Positions 1 through 10,313 of a stretch of 64,000 nucleotides of DNA are shown one piece after another; the first letter of the stretch is position 1, and every line of letters starts with the position of its first letter. The stretch spans positions 28,891,674-28,955,673 of the forward strand of contig OX463808.1 of assembly GCA_949825045.1 (NCBI GenBank), written 5' to 3'. Source of the DNA: Argyresthia goedartella (Eukaryota > Arthropoda > Insecta > Lepidoptera > Argyresthiidae). The notes under the pieces were generated by a model that worked only from the letters and a program-made list of their open reading frames with translations, searched no databases and was not told the origin of the DNA. The position numbers and the translations under genes are program-made.

Positions 1-786
1 CTCCTCTGGACAGGTCATCGGGTGCCCTTACGGGCGGTGGTCATCATGTGGCTCTGGTCTGCAGTGGGTGATCGCCGGCTAGACAACCAGGTCCCGTGGT
101 GCGGCGCCAGTTCGCGGATGCGCGGGTGGTGAGATGCATCCGCACGCGCAAACATGCCCTTCGCCAGCCTCTGGACAAACTAGTACACTGGTTCCCATCT
201 TAGGTCCCTCTGGATCGTCGCGTTCCTCACGTAGCGGGGGCACTGACTATGGTACGTAGAGAGAGGTTCTCTTGGGCTCGGAGTCTCCGTTTGTTCGTCT
301 CCGAGCACAAACCGCACAGCACCGACTTGTAGATCCCAAGCTTCGCCCACAGAGGGAGGCTGGAGTCGAGAAGTGAACGCAGCTTGGCACGTGCTACCTT
401 GACCTGGCTGACGACATTGTCAACGTGTTGCTTCATGGTAAGCCGGCGATTAATGGTCACTCCCAGGTATTTCACCTGAGGATACCACACAATGTCCTGT
501 CCCTGGAGCTGGTAGGAGACTCTGGACTGTGATGAGCGCCTGCATTTCCCCGACATTGACAGACAGTCGCCACTTGGTGAGCCCGTCGGGCAAGATGTCC
601 AGGGTACGCTGCAGTTTAATGGCAGCGCATAGGGCCTGGAACGACGACGCATAGCAGGCAGACTACACCCGACGGAGATGTCGTCCATGTATCGGGAGAC
701 TGTCTGGACCCCTGGGGGACGCCGGCTGCAACGGGGTGTTCCTCGGACACGGCGTCTCCCACCATCACTCGGTTGCGGCATCGCGG
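1..786 (-). pseudogene. Jockey-like non-LTR retrotransposon, pol fragment
   Basis: This is the C-terminal part of a LINE reverse transcriptase, read on the minus strand and running off the left edge. The motif GVPQGS lies at 706-723 and a YMDDI motif at 677-691. Only about 15 bases separate them, so sequence has been lost and the frame changes here. The YMDDI may be the TDDI that normally follows GVPQGS rather than the catalytic YADD. Downstream come VKYLGVTINRRLTMKQHVDN (about 400-465) and a further piece in another frame, FVQRLAKGMFARAD (about 140-180), which follows an in-frame stop. These blocks are typical of Jockey-type pol tails. The copy is 5' truncated at the GC hairpin at 787 and cannot encode a working enzyme. 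Confidence 0.85.
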
Positions 787-906
787 CGGGGGGGGGGGGG
801 AGTTTGTCGCGAAAGGTGAGAGACAGAGCTTTATAAAGCGTATAGCTCTGTCCCTCACTTTCCCGCCTCAACACCCCCCGCAGGGTCAGCAAGCTACGGG
901 TGCAGG
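787..906. repeat. GC-rich foldback hairpin, copy 1
   Basis: Two arms of about 45 bases pair with each other. The left arm runs from a G tract through GTGAGAGACAGAGCTTT, and the right arm runs from AGCTCTGTCCCTCACTTTC to CACCCCCCGC at 881. A second copy lies at 39844-39965. Similarity continues past the hairpin, with CAAGCTACGGGTGC here and CATGCTACCGGTGC there. It abuts the truncated 5' end of the LINE at 1-786. I do not recognise the family. A foldback element or the terminal hairpin of a larger element would both fit. Confidence 0.65.
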
Positions 907-939
907 TCTAGACCGTCGCCACCACAGACGCCGGAACTA

Positions 940-943
940 CTAG

Positions 944-980
<37 letters not shown>

Positions 981-1206
981 CTTGGACTCTATTTACACAC
1001 AATGATCTAGCCCCAAACTAGGATTCCCTGTATCTTGGGTACTAGATAACGATTCACATACTTATACAGATAAATATCATACTTAGATACATGTATGGGT
1101 ACAAACATCCGTTCTCATAAACAAATATTTGCCCCCACCGGGACTCGAACCCGGGAACCTTGGCTTCGTAGGCAGGGTCACTAACGACTCGGCCATTCGG
1201 GTCGTC
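940..1206 (-). mobile_element. tRNA-derived SINE, family A, copy 1
   Basis: On the minus strand there is a tRNA-like head with a pol III B box (complement of GGACTCGAACC at 1141-1151) and a weak A box (TGGCCGAGTCGTT). The unique body contains AAATATTTGTTTATGAGAAC, and the element ends in an ATT microsatellite tail at about 945-980. Related copies lie at 24030-24245, 28371-28586 and 49936-50170. SINEs encode no protein and depend on LINE machinery. The head does not fold as a full tRNA, so this is not a tRNA gene. Confidence 0.85.
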
Positions 1207-1285
1207 AAACTAGAGACAGTTAAGTACGGCGGGAGATGAGTACAATTTCTAAAATGGTAATTTATAACGACGACGACGACGAATT

Positions 1286-1500
1286 TGTCGACCTCTGTGG
1301 CGCTGCGGTAGTGGCTCTGCCTACCATGCGAGAGGTCCCGGGTTCGACCCCCAGCTGGGGGTAAGAAAAAAAACCCCAGTTCTTGGATGTTTATATGTGT
1401 GTGACGTCGCTGTTTCTGGTTACCACGAAACATGGTATCCTAGTGTGAGGCCAGAAGCAATGTATGGGCCTTTATGTAAATGTTTATGTTTAATAAATAA
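1286..1500 (+). mobile_element. tRNA-derived SINE, family B, copy 1
   Basis: The plus-strand head contains the B box GGTTCGACCCC at 1341-1351. It is followed by an A-rich run, then a body with GTCGCTGTTTCTGGTTACCA and a tail of ATGTTTATGTTTAATAAATA. Two other copies lie at 35590-35789 and 40215-40428, both on the minus strand. It is divergently oriented to the family A SINE at 940-1206, with about 80 bases between the two heads. Confidence 0.85.
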
Positions 1501-1687
1501 TGACCGCACTATTCTTGAATGGATTAATGGTTACGAAATTAAGTTCTCAAGTCCTGTTACCCAAAATTCGGTTCTGCTGAAAGACACTGCACGGGAATAC
1601 GATTTAGCGGAAGTTGTCTAACAAAGACACCACCCTGGTTTATACAAATCAAGAAAATTTTCTTTATAATGAAAGAAAGTGTGACCA

Positions 1688-2110
1688 TTTTTAGGTTTCC
1701 ATAGCCAAAGGGTAAAAACGGGAGCCTATTACTAAGACTCCGCTGTCTGACTGTCCGTCTGTCGTCTGTCACCAGGCTGTATCTCATGAATTGTGATAGT
1801 AAGACAGATGAAATTTTCACAGATAGGCAACAGAAATACATTCCTGTTGCCGGTATAACAGCAAATACAAAAGACAGAACAAAATAAATATTTAAGGGGC
1901 TCCCATACAACAATTCTTTCAATACCACATACAAGCTTACGAATGCGCCTGGTTACGCATATGCTGTGTGAAACGACGAACGAATACGAAAACTTTGTAA
2001 ACAACATTTTGCTATGTAAAATCCAAACTATTCACTCCATACCATCCCTAACATTGTACGGCGGTACGGAACCCTTCGTGCGCGAGTCCGACTCGCACTT
2101 GGCCTTTTTT
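1688..2110 (+). repeat. Dispersed 'ACGGAACCC' repeat, full-length copy
   Basis: It begins TTTTTAGGTTTCCATAGCC, passes through CACCAGGCTGTATCTCATGA and GGGCTCCCATACAACAATTC, and ends CGAGTCCGACTCGCACTTGG. The same order of landmarks recurs at 40625-41039, 57366-57740, 59249-59648 and 60763-61146, with fragments elsewhere. I recognise this as a very common lepidopteran dispersed repeat. No protein is evident and I cannot place it in a named transposon class. Confidence 0.8.
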
Positions 2111-2579
2111 AAATATTTTTATGTTAATAATGTTTATTTTTCTAAAATTAGTATCATTATTTAGTAACTTTAGTGGTTTTATGTTAATAATATTTATTTT
2201 TATTTATATTTTTCTATAATGAGTATAGTTATTTAGTAACATCACCAACTACAGTTACCAACTGAATGATGGCTGACTGATTTTCGATTATTTCGATATT
2301 TCGGTATTAAACAATTTTTTTAAATTAGAATGTACTACTACGATAACATAAACCTACATAACGAAGTGTCACCTTGTTATATCATACATTTAAAACCAGA
2401 AGAGGATCCAGCGATGCAGGCTGTGCCTAGTACGGGAACCATAATCTGGTCCCTATTTTAATTCGCCTGCCAAAAGAGACAGTCCTTTTTCGTCTGAACA
2501 ATTTTGTTTGTACCTAAGCACTGTATTTTTGGATGAAATAAACTAGTGTGCAGCGCGGGCCTAGTCTCGACCTTGAATA

Positions 2580-2969
2580 TGTCACCGGAAGATAGTCAAA
2601 ACCGTCAGTTGATAAACCAACGCGGTAGTTGATCAACTATTGACAGATAGTAAATCAGACCGACATGGTTTGGAAATTACGTTTCTTTTGTTCTTACTTG
2701 TCAGCCTAACACGAAGACTATTCGGGGGCTTCGCTGCGCTCGCCCCCTCTAGTCTTCATCTAAGCTACCGCAGTGTTTGCCCTGGTATTTCGTTTGCAAT
2801 TCAAGTTTAAACCAGTGTACTATTTAACGGTTTTAACCGTTAGTTGATCAACTAACGCGTCATATAGTAAGCAGTACGCTACAGTTTACTATTTGTCGAT
2901 AGTTGACCAACTTTCAAGAAAAAAAACGTAAGTTTATCAACTAACGGTTTTGACTATCTTACGGTGACA
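2580..2969. mobile_element. MITE-1, TA-flanked, with internal hairpin
   Basis: The 390-bp element has long imperfect terminal inverted repeats. The left end reads TGTCACCGGAAGATAGTCAA and the complement of the right end reads TGTCACCGTAAGATAGTCAA. It is flanked by TA on both sides (2578-2579 and 2970-2971), as expected of Tc1/mariner-type MITEs. Several copies of AGTTGATCAACTA-like palindromes lie inside. A GC-rich hairpin at 2712-2757 has arms GAAGACTA and TAGTCTTC around GGGGGCTTCG and CGCCCCC. There is no open reading frame. Confidence 0.75.
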
Positions 2970-3134
2970 TATATACCTCGAAGACTGGCTTCTGTTTGAC
3001 AGTACCTACCTGGATTGTGTGACAAATGTTTCCATTACCAAAACCTTGTTCACTTCCCTAGGATTCCTAAATAACGAGGTAAAGTGAAAATACTATTGCC
3101 GATCGAGAAAAATTCACCCGCACCACCGAGACCT

Positions 3135-3434
3135 GGACGCCTTCACTGTCGATGTGTTTACCATTTCATGGACATCTTTTTATTATTATTTATATGACGA
3201 GTTTGTTCTATTAGACAGACGTTGACTTATTCGCAAGTCATGTTAATCGCAAATGCCCGAGATATGTCGCTTGGCATCGACAACGGACGCCTTCGCTGTC
3301 GATGCGTTTACCATTTCATGGACATCTTTTAATTTTTATTTCTATGGCGAGTTCGTCCGATTAGACAGACATTGACATATTCGCAAGTCGTGTTAATTGC
3401 AAATGCCCGAGATATGTCGCTTGGTACCGAGACC
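3135..3434. repeat. Tandem repeat, 150-bp unit, two copies
   Basis: Two adjacent units both begin GGACGCCTTC, at 3135 and 3285. They share TTTACCATTTCATGGACATC and GCCCGAGATATGTCGCTTGG at a constant 150-bp spacing. They have diverged by substitutions, so the duplication is not recent. A partial third unit starts near 3636 with GGACGCATTCACTG. Confidence 0.85.
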
Positions 3435-3465
3435 TGGGGGTTTACCACAATCTTTTTCCGATTCA

Positions 3466-3622
3466 AATTAGGTTCAAAACAAGAACATCACCATGGCAAC
3501 CATTTCCATTCCAGTTCGCCATAATGGGCTTTATTTGCCTAAAGTCTTGACTTGTTTTTAAGACGGTAACGGTGATTTTGCGGATCAAATTGGGTTCCTA
3601 ATCTGAATCGGCAGAAGACGTT
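3466..3622 (+). repeat. Dispersed repeat P, copy 1
   Basis: This segment shares AACAAGAACATCACCATGGC, CGCCATAATGGGCTTTATTT and TTTTGCGGATCA with 25115-25265 and with the duplicate of that segment at 29458-29608. It is diverged and has no coding potential. The family is unidentified. Confidence 0.65.
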
Positions 3623-4021
3623 GTGGTAACCCCCCTGGACGCATTCACTGCTGGTGCGTTTACCATTTCATGGACATCTTTTTATTTTCACGCATTCCCT
3701 CCATTCTCGATGATACCTAGAAAAATCATTGCGGATAAAGCTGAGGGCATCATGGTCGTGCCCCAGTGGCCTTCTCAGCCATGAGAAATTACAACCTCCT
3801 CAAATCTCAACCGGTTCGGTAACTTCCTGATGTCTCATTCCAGCTACGATTACTCTGGTTGGCGACTAAGGTTACATAAATAACACTAATTAGACCATTT
3901 TTAATGTTGCCTGAGTACTTGTTACTATATCACAAATGCATAAATTTGTAAGAAAACATAAGTGTAATATTAATAAGTAGCATAACACTAACATTATTAT
4001 TTTATAAGCAAAACATTTCGA

Positions 4022-4077
4022 ACAACAATTCCTCCCACAGATAGGCTTATGCTTAGGCTTATAGGAGGAATTGTTGT
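4022..4077. other. Short hairpin, 14-bp perfect arms
   Basis: ACAACAATTCCTCC (4022-4035) is the exact complement of GGAGGAATTGTTGT (4064-4077). The 28-base loop holds the near-repeats TAGGCTTATGC and TAGGCTTATAG. Its function is unknown. It may be the remnant of a foldback element. Confidence 0.7.
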
Positions 4078-4420
4078 GCCCTCGACAAGAAAATGGTAGG
4101 AGCCACAGCACAGATTAATAAAGAACGATAAACCACGTAAACCACGATATACACTCGTATACAACATACATATGTATTTACCCCAATCTAACGGTCTAAG
4201 TCATGATCTTTCAATCAAACGAACGACCTTTTTGCATCTATCTTCGGTCTATTCAGGAGGAGGATATTCCTCAACTACTCATACATACGAGTACGTAAAT
4301 CCTCTGGAGTAGCTCTACACTTGTGTCCGATGTTTCAAACAATTCCAAATTCAGTGACAAACTTGCATCCAATCCAACGTCGGCGATTGATCTGCATCGG
4401 ACGGGCGTCTAATCTAGACA

Positions 4421-4461
4421 GGAGGGCAAGGGGGGAGGGGGGGAGGAGGAGAGGGGGTGGG
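4421..4461 (+). other. G-rich tract with quadruplex potential
   Basis: About 40 bases are almost pure purine, with several runs of four or more G (GGGGGGAGGGG and GAGGGGGTGGG). It stands out in AT-rich surroundings and meets the simple G-run rule for a G-quadruplex on the plus strand. Nothing near it identifies a promoter or a telomere. Confidence 0.55.
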
Positions 4462-4719
4462 CTACTCTAGTCGTATCTACGAAAACATTGTGTCGCTTGG
4501 ACGAATCGATTCCCATGCATTCGGAAAGACGGACGTTCAAATGTGGAATGGGATGGGTGTATCCATTAAGCAAATTGCCTAGGTTTTAGTTTTAGACGTT
4601 TCTGCCACGTGGTAAAAGCATGATGGTAGTTATATCATTTCATGTACCTCTATGTGTTAAACTGACAGTTGCATAAACGTGGGACACTTATATAGATTAG
4701 CGAAAAAAATATAAATGAA

Positions 4720-5060
4720 TGAATTCAAAGAACTCTCCACTACGGATCATATTGGTAGATCCAAGATTCGTCACCTATAATGCTGTGGTAAAAATGGCGG
4801 GGAAAAACTATTTCAAATTTATCAATCATATCGTGGCAACATTCCACGCGCGCCTGCTTCTAAGCGCGTCGGTGAGATTGGGAGATAGATACCTGGCGCG
4901 AAACAATCCTCATCGAGCAAAGGTTGCTGTGTAAAATGTCATGGACGCTTCCCGATCCAATCTGCAGAATCTGCTGAATCTTCTGGTATGTGATTCGCCT
5001 CTTTGTTGAACCCAATTTTTCACTGCTTGTACATTTTCTTCCACAACCTACAGTCAACTA
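4720..5060 (-). pseudogene. Decayed mariner transposase, N-terminal half
   Basis: Read on the minus strand, 5057 to about 4900 gives a helix-turn-helix segment, RRITYQKIQQILQIGSGSVH, followed in a shifted frame by a match to the usual linker (PISPTRLEAGARGMLPRYD). At 4743-4775 the block GDESWIYQYDP matches the first catalytic-aspartate motif of mariner transposases (GDExW.Y.YDPE). A TAG follows directly. The second half and the terminal repeats are not visible. It is unrelated in detail to the better copy at 15857-17157. Confidence 0.75.
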
Positions 5061-5068
5061 GAAGCAAC

Positions 5069-5114
5069 GAAAGCGGGAAGCAAACGTGATACTTCTCGTT
5101 TGCTTCCCGCTTTC
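5069..5114. other. Short hairpin, 18-bp perfect arms
   Basis: GAAAGCGGGAAGCAAACG (5069-5086) pairs exactly with 5097-5114 across a 10-base loop. It lies just beyond the 5' side of the decayed mariner at 4720-5060. It could be a foldback remnant. A microRNA-like transcript is conceivable, but nothing supports expression. Confidence 0.7.
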
Positions 5115-5119
5115 ATTGA

Positions 5120-6595
5120 ATGTGCGGTACACGATTGCTTTAGTTATGGACTTATCCATGATATGTAATAAAGGGAAATGAAAATTAGAACGAATGTAAT
5201 TTTACTTTTAAATATCCGAATTTTCGAAATAAATCATAACTGGCTAGTGTCTTTCGTTTTTTCGCAACACTTCTCAGTGACTATGTATAACAGGAACATA
5301 ATTTTTATATTTATTATGATGATAAACATGTATAGGAAAAGTATGTATAACCTTATAATTCTATTATTTGAAGGAAAATTATCATATTAAAATGAGCAAA
5401 CGTCAAAAATTAAGCATTAATTTTCTTTATCATATTTGTATGATTAAGTATACGATGTTTCAAACATCTTACAATATGCGATTATGAAACGAAAATTCTT
5501 ATCAAAATATCGTCTCTACATAGCGTTTGTGGCACGAACTCTTTCGATACACGTAAACACGTGTTGCATAAAGCCGTCCAGCAGCACATTCAAACAGCGA
5601 AACCTAATTTCCTGTCTGAGATAAAGCGCAGCGGCCATGCGACGGTTCCAAAGCGGTAAGACAAACAAGGCTGGCACCATTTTACAGCGACCGCTCATGG
5701 CCCACTGCTAGCAAGAGTTTTATACACTCCACGGGGGTCAGGTAACGCTTGGTACTACTAAACCACAGATAGTTCTAGTTCTAGAATATTCTAGATGCAT
5801 TGTGTATATGAAGGAGCCTGCAAAACTGTTCGTGGCCCTATTGAGGCCGGCTGGCAGCTCAGACGTATTGTTTGGGCTTTTCGGACAGCCATATTACGGC
5901 AAAGGTTTTTGAATTTTTCGGGGTGGAATGGTCTACCCTTTTACCCTGAAAATGTCTGAAAATTGCTGCTAAACATATATCGTTTTATAAATCTTTTCAG
6001 AACTTAGGCGTGTTGAATATAGGTATCAACAAATTAATTTTGAAGACATAATGCGTTTATTCAGATAATACACAAAACAGTACTCAGAAGATACAGCAAG
6101 TATTTAATATCATTAGTCATTACAGATATCTGTATAGTACACAATAAAATAATCTGTGGTATAAAAGTTGAACTTATAAAAACATATTTTTAGGTGTCTA
6201 TATATTGCATTAAACTAATAAATGCTCGTAGGTTGCTTACAATGAGTTTACCTATAGTGTGTGATAACTACCACATGCTGTTTACGGTAATTATGGTAAG
6301 TAATTGTATTAGACCCAATTACTGCGGTTAATTTAACGGTATCCTACCCACACACTTCAAAGTTATTAATAATCATTGATAAAACAAACAAAACCTCAAA
6401 CAGCTACGAATAATTTGAAAGTAATACTTTGGTATAAAGTTAAGTGGTCAGTTAAAAGTAAGTAAGTTTTCTAATGATTATACATTACATTTGCAAGCAC
6501 TTTAAGTGATCTGCGTCTAACATATGAACTTATTTTTTGATAGCAACGTATCAAATACATATGACCATTTCCGATTAAAAAGTACAGTTTCATTT
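5120..6595. other. Unassigned AT-rich sequence
   Basis: No recognisable gene or repeat family is visible. The open frames here are short and resemble nothing known to me. Confidence 0.5.
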
Positions 6596-6639
6596 TTTGC
6601 TCTATCGACAGCACCGTATCGTTTTTCAATTTAACTTCG

Positions 6640-6960
6640 CGTCTACTAGTGATGTCCACGTGTCGCGGCGAGGTGGCGCGGACAGCGCGTGCGTGATCGT
6701 CTCTCCAAGAGGCGCTCGTCGACAATCAGCGACGCCGCATGACGTCCCCGACTCACCAGCCAACTGCCCGAAGAATGGACGCAGCCATGCGTCAGATATT
6801 CTACCAGCAACAACTGAACTTCCATCGAAAAAACCTTGTTCGTTCACTGTTAGGGTGAACTTTTCGTCGTGTTTCTCTCAATTGTTCCGGTGCGGCATCT
6901 TGCTAATTATGATGCTAATGCTAAGCTGCAGAACGCCCGTGGAGCGAAGTTTTTAATTTG
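6640..6960. other. GC- and CpG-rich island, possibly regulatory
   Basis: About 300 bases are clearly richer in GC and CpG than their flanks (for example GTCGCGGCGAGGTGGCGCG). A frame of about 119 codons crosses it on the plus strand without an ATG start, but its peptide has no family resemblance. Such an island can be an exon, a promoter or an enhancer. The sequence does not decide between them. Confidence 0.3.
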
Positions 6961-7316
6961 TTGTAAGCCCGTGTAATGCTCGTTGTTGTGTAAAACATCC
7001 TGTAGTAGTTTCAAAGTGGGTGATAAGGTAACGAACATTAGAAGCAACCAGTGCAGATTTCGATTGGATTTATTGACCAAGCGAGCGAAGCGTGCGAAGC
7101 GCCTTCGTTTCTGGATTGGGCAAAAATGCTTTAATGTGTACGGATGTGTGTCCGTATGTTATCCTATACAGGCCGCATTTCTCAACTGAATCTTGTGAAT
7201 TTTTGTGAGCAGGTTCGATAATTAAATAGTTCTAAACAGCTTGACGGATTTTAATAAATGAGGTGCCGTTGGATTTGTAGAGACCAGGCTATATAATTTG
7301 AGTAAAAAGTCAATAG

Positions 7317-7425
7317 GTAGGGTTTAACACCGCAAAATATAGTTTACAAAGTTATTTTTGCGGCTACTTTTACATTCCATGTACGTAACCAGGCGCATTC
7401 ATAAGTTTGTATCTGTTATTCTAAG
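7317..7425 (-). repeat. Dispersed 'ACGGAACCC' repeat, internal fragment
   Basis: GTTTACAAAGTTATT, a GCGGCTACTTT block and CATGTACGTAACCAGGCGCA match the middle of the minus-oriented copies at 59249-59648 and 60763-61146. Both ends are missing. Just upstream, TTTTGTGAGCAGGTTCGATA (about 7202-7221) also occurs near 26200 and 30540. Confidence 0.7.
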
Positions 7426-7429
7426 TTGA

Positions 7430-9520
7430 CAATTTTCCCACTGTGATCAGACTTTAAACAATTTACTGTACACTTAAGGCAGGTTGCAGTAGTTTTAGTT
7501 ATTCTTGAGGAAGAAGGTGTCACTCGCGAATTCTACAGCTCACAGAGCCACTACTTTTATTATTTTTATTTTTAGGCCCTGAACATCTCTTTTACTGGCA
7601 GATTAAAATGATCTGTAGAGAAACATTTAGACTATTTACAATTTAGAAACACCTTCATCAAAACATGAAAGACGTAAACCGGTAGTTATTACGGCTGCTA
7701 TACAGTAATATAAGATCTGATGGAGACTAAAATGCTATTATTTCCTTTCAAATAGCTTCTATTAGTATCAAGCATGTCGATACAACAGAAGCGATTCACA
7801 TAATTCTCATTACATACATTTCACCATTCGATATTGTCGGCCGGTTCAAAAACACCATTATGCATAACAGCAGGAGGTCCCGATTGTAACTGGCCGCTTT
7901 GTGGAACATCACTACTGGCCGGATCCCGCCAAATTTCAAATGTCATCGTTCCAATTCGAAATTCAATTACATGTAATTAATGCGGCCGGTACCGGTGGCG
8001 GGACTAGCTGTTACCGATTCGAAAACAATGCTTTTGGAACGCGTCGTCGGCGAACGCAAAGCGGTTTTCGAACGCAACGCTGTTTTTTTTTGTGGGTGCG
8101 CTTAGAAGCTGTGAACTCGATGATAGATATTAGCGCCTCGAATGAGTAATAGTTAGTTTTTGTGCAAATCACTATATTAATTTCTTCATTTTGTTTTCTC
8201 ATTTTGTTGTGAGATTGTCCATATTTTTATTTTATTTTCTATTTCATTTGTAGGTATTAAGGATTATCATTAATGATGTGACAAATCAGCTCAGCATTTC
8301 GCCGATTTCTGTTACTTTACCCACTTTAAGATATCTTTGGAAAACAGAGCCACTGAAAAAAGTTTATAAAGATTTCCAGCAGATACATTAAAAGTAACAC
8401 TTTGTAACAAAACGAGTAGACAGAAGTCGAAGTTCGAAGACAATGATCATTGTGACGAACTGGTATTAGAGACGAGGAGGTAGCAGTGGTATTCTCCTTA
8501 TAATTACTGTTACGTGGGTGGAATATTATGTCTTTGAATAGAGTAACAGGTCGGGACAATGTAGAGGTGGGCCGGTTCAACATCCGTTTTGTAACACGTT
8601 TTTTTCACTTATTACACTTGTTTGTTAGTGTTTCGTGATGTAATGTTTTGAAAACTGTTTTATTTTTGATTCAATGATATGAACTTCAATAACTAAACAA
8701 CAATAAATGGTATAAAATTAAGCAAACGTGTCTACTGTTAAATGGTTGTAGACAGTTTCTTTTCTGTTTCCTTGCTTCTTAGCGGTTTATTTTATACCCA
8801 ATAACAAAATAAACGAGATGAGGATTCACAACGCTACAAGCCCACGTATCCCCTCCCCTTCTTCCACTCGAAAAACTTCCTTCAACACCTTAAACGCTAA
8901 TCGCTATAACTCTGTAAAGACGTTCTTTGCCTTTTCAAGTTCTTTTGTCTGAAGTCGTCGGCGCAACGTCACTTTGCTTCAGCCTCCCTCAAAAGATCCC
9001 CTGTGAATTATACGAACAGTTTCAGAAGCCGGTACTTTAATTAGGACAGCCTTTAGCTATGGCACCATCTCGACTCGCCCGGATAATGCACTGAAAGGCA
9101 TCGCGCAATGAGGAACCTGTTAACTGTTATGCTTTTAATGAGCTTATTTCTTTTCGTTTTTTAAGCTTCGAATTATACTGTGTTTTAATTAAGCTTTCGG
9201 GAGGTTGTCTCTCTGTTAAGGACTCGGCTTGGAGTCATTTCTCGTTAGTCCAAATGAAAGGCGGACGAAATTGCAAAAAAACGCCTTAAATGTTGCTTTG
9301 AATACGAAATCGCTACAAATATCACCCTAGTAGGTGTGGATACCTTAGACAAAGAAATTAACATTTATATTTATTGCTTTAATTATAGATATAACCTGAA
9401 TTTGGTTGCAAATGTTGCAATGTCACATCACATTATACAGCTCTTCTATGGGGAAGATTACGTAAACTTTTTTGGAGAGGGCTCTGCATGTTTGTAATAC
9501 AAAGATTTTCCTTCATCTGG
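7430..9520. other. Unassigned sequence
   Basis: No coding region or named repeat was recognised. The part near 8900-9110 is more mixed in composition and non-repetitive. I see nothing specific in the rest. Confidence 0.45.
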
Positions 9521-9526
9521 GGAAAT

Positions 9527-9690
9527 TAACTTGATGAACATTGTCAACAGCAACAAAGAGTTTCATCTAATATGGTTTGTAACTTGATGAACATTGTCAA
9601 CAGCAACAAAGAGTTTCATCTAATATGGTTTGTAACTTGATAAACATTGTCAAAGCAATACAGAATTTCATTTATCGGATGTTCTATGGA
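9527..9690. repeat. Tandem repeat, 53-bp unit, about 2.6 copies
   Basis: TAACTTGATGAACATTGTCA starts at 9527 and 9580, with a slightly changed version at 9633, giving an exact 53-bp period. The first two copies are nearly identical. The third has lost bases and decays toward 9690. Confidence 0.85.
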
Positions 9691-10106
9691 TATGTATATA
9701 TGGAGATATTGACAATTTATTTATCTGAATAACGAAACTCTTGATTCGTTTTTAAGTTACCTCAGCTGAACGAAACACTTTACCTACTTGCTCTGTGTGT
9801 ATAAGCTACAAACTATAAGCGACCTCTACGTGGAACTAATCAAAAAGTTTGCTTCCCCGAAAGCACAAATTGATGCTCAAAGGTACTGCTTAAATGTCAT
9901 ATGGAGAGAGTGACAAATGAGAGTCTGATTGAGTATCTGTCAAACTTAAGTTTTCAGTTGTGCATCCAAGACACTAACTACTCCTGATCCACTAATTTCA
10001 TTGCATTACTGGTGTGGAAGGAAGAGTGGAGTGTTAACACTCCCCCAAACCTCCCTCAAAGGGTTTCGATCTCCCAAGAAAACATTGGTGCCAACTCAAT
10101 AGACTC

Positions 10107-10313
10107 CGGACTAGACATGGTCACACCGGAGAGATCAAGAACCAATGTGGATGGAGAAGTTCAGCGGCTTGCGACTGCGGGACTCAAACTCAAGATGTGA
10201 ACCATATAATTAGGAACTGCCCCCACATAAAATATAATGGTGACCCAGCAGACCTGTTCACCCTTTCCAATGACGTAATCCAATAGGTTAAAAACCTTGA
10301 CATAAATTTGTAA
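10107..10313 (+). pseudogene. LINE pol C-terminus (RTGHG...CDCG...H..NCP type)
   Basis: One continuous frame reads RTRHGHTGEIKNQCGW, then ACDCGTQTQDVNHIIRNCP, then DLFTLSNDVIQ, a TAG, and VKNLDINL with a terminal TAA at 10311-10313. The cysteine-histidine block and the closing W(I/V)KNLD.L are the usual end of a group of insect non-LTR retrotransposons. The internal TAG most likely replaces tryptophan. Sequence from about 9990 may belong to the same copy in other frames. Confidence 0.75.

Noticed and set aside
1135..1210. True tRNA gene on the minus strand
   Set aside because: The B box is good, but the sequence does not make a full cloverleaf, and the same body and tail recur at other loci. 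It is a SINE head.
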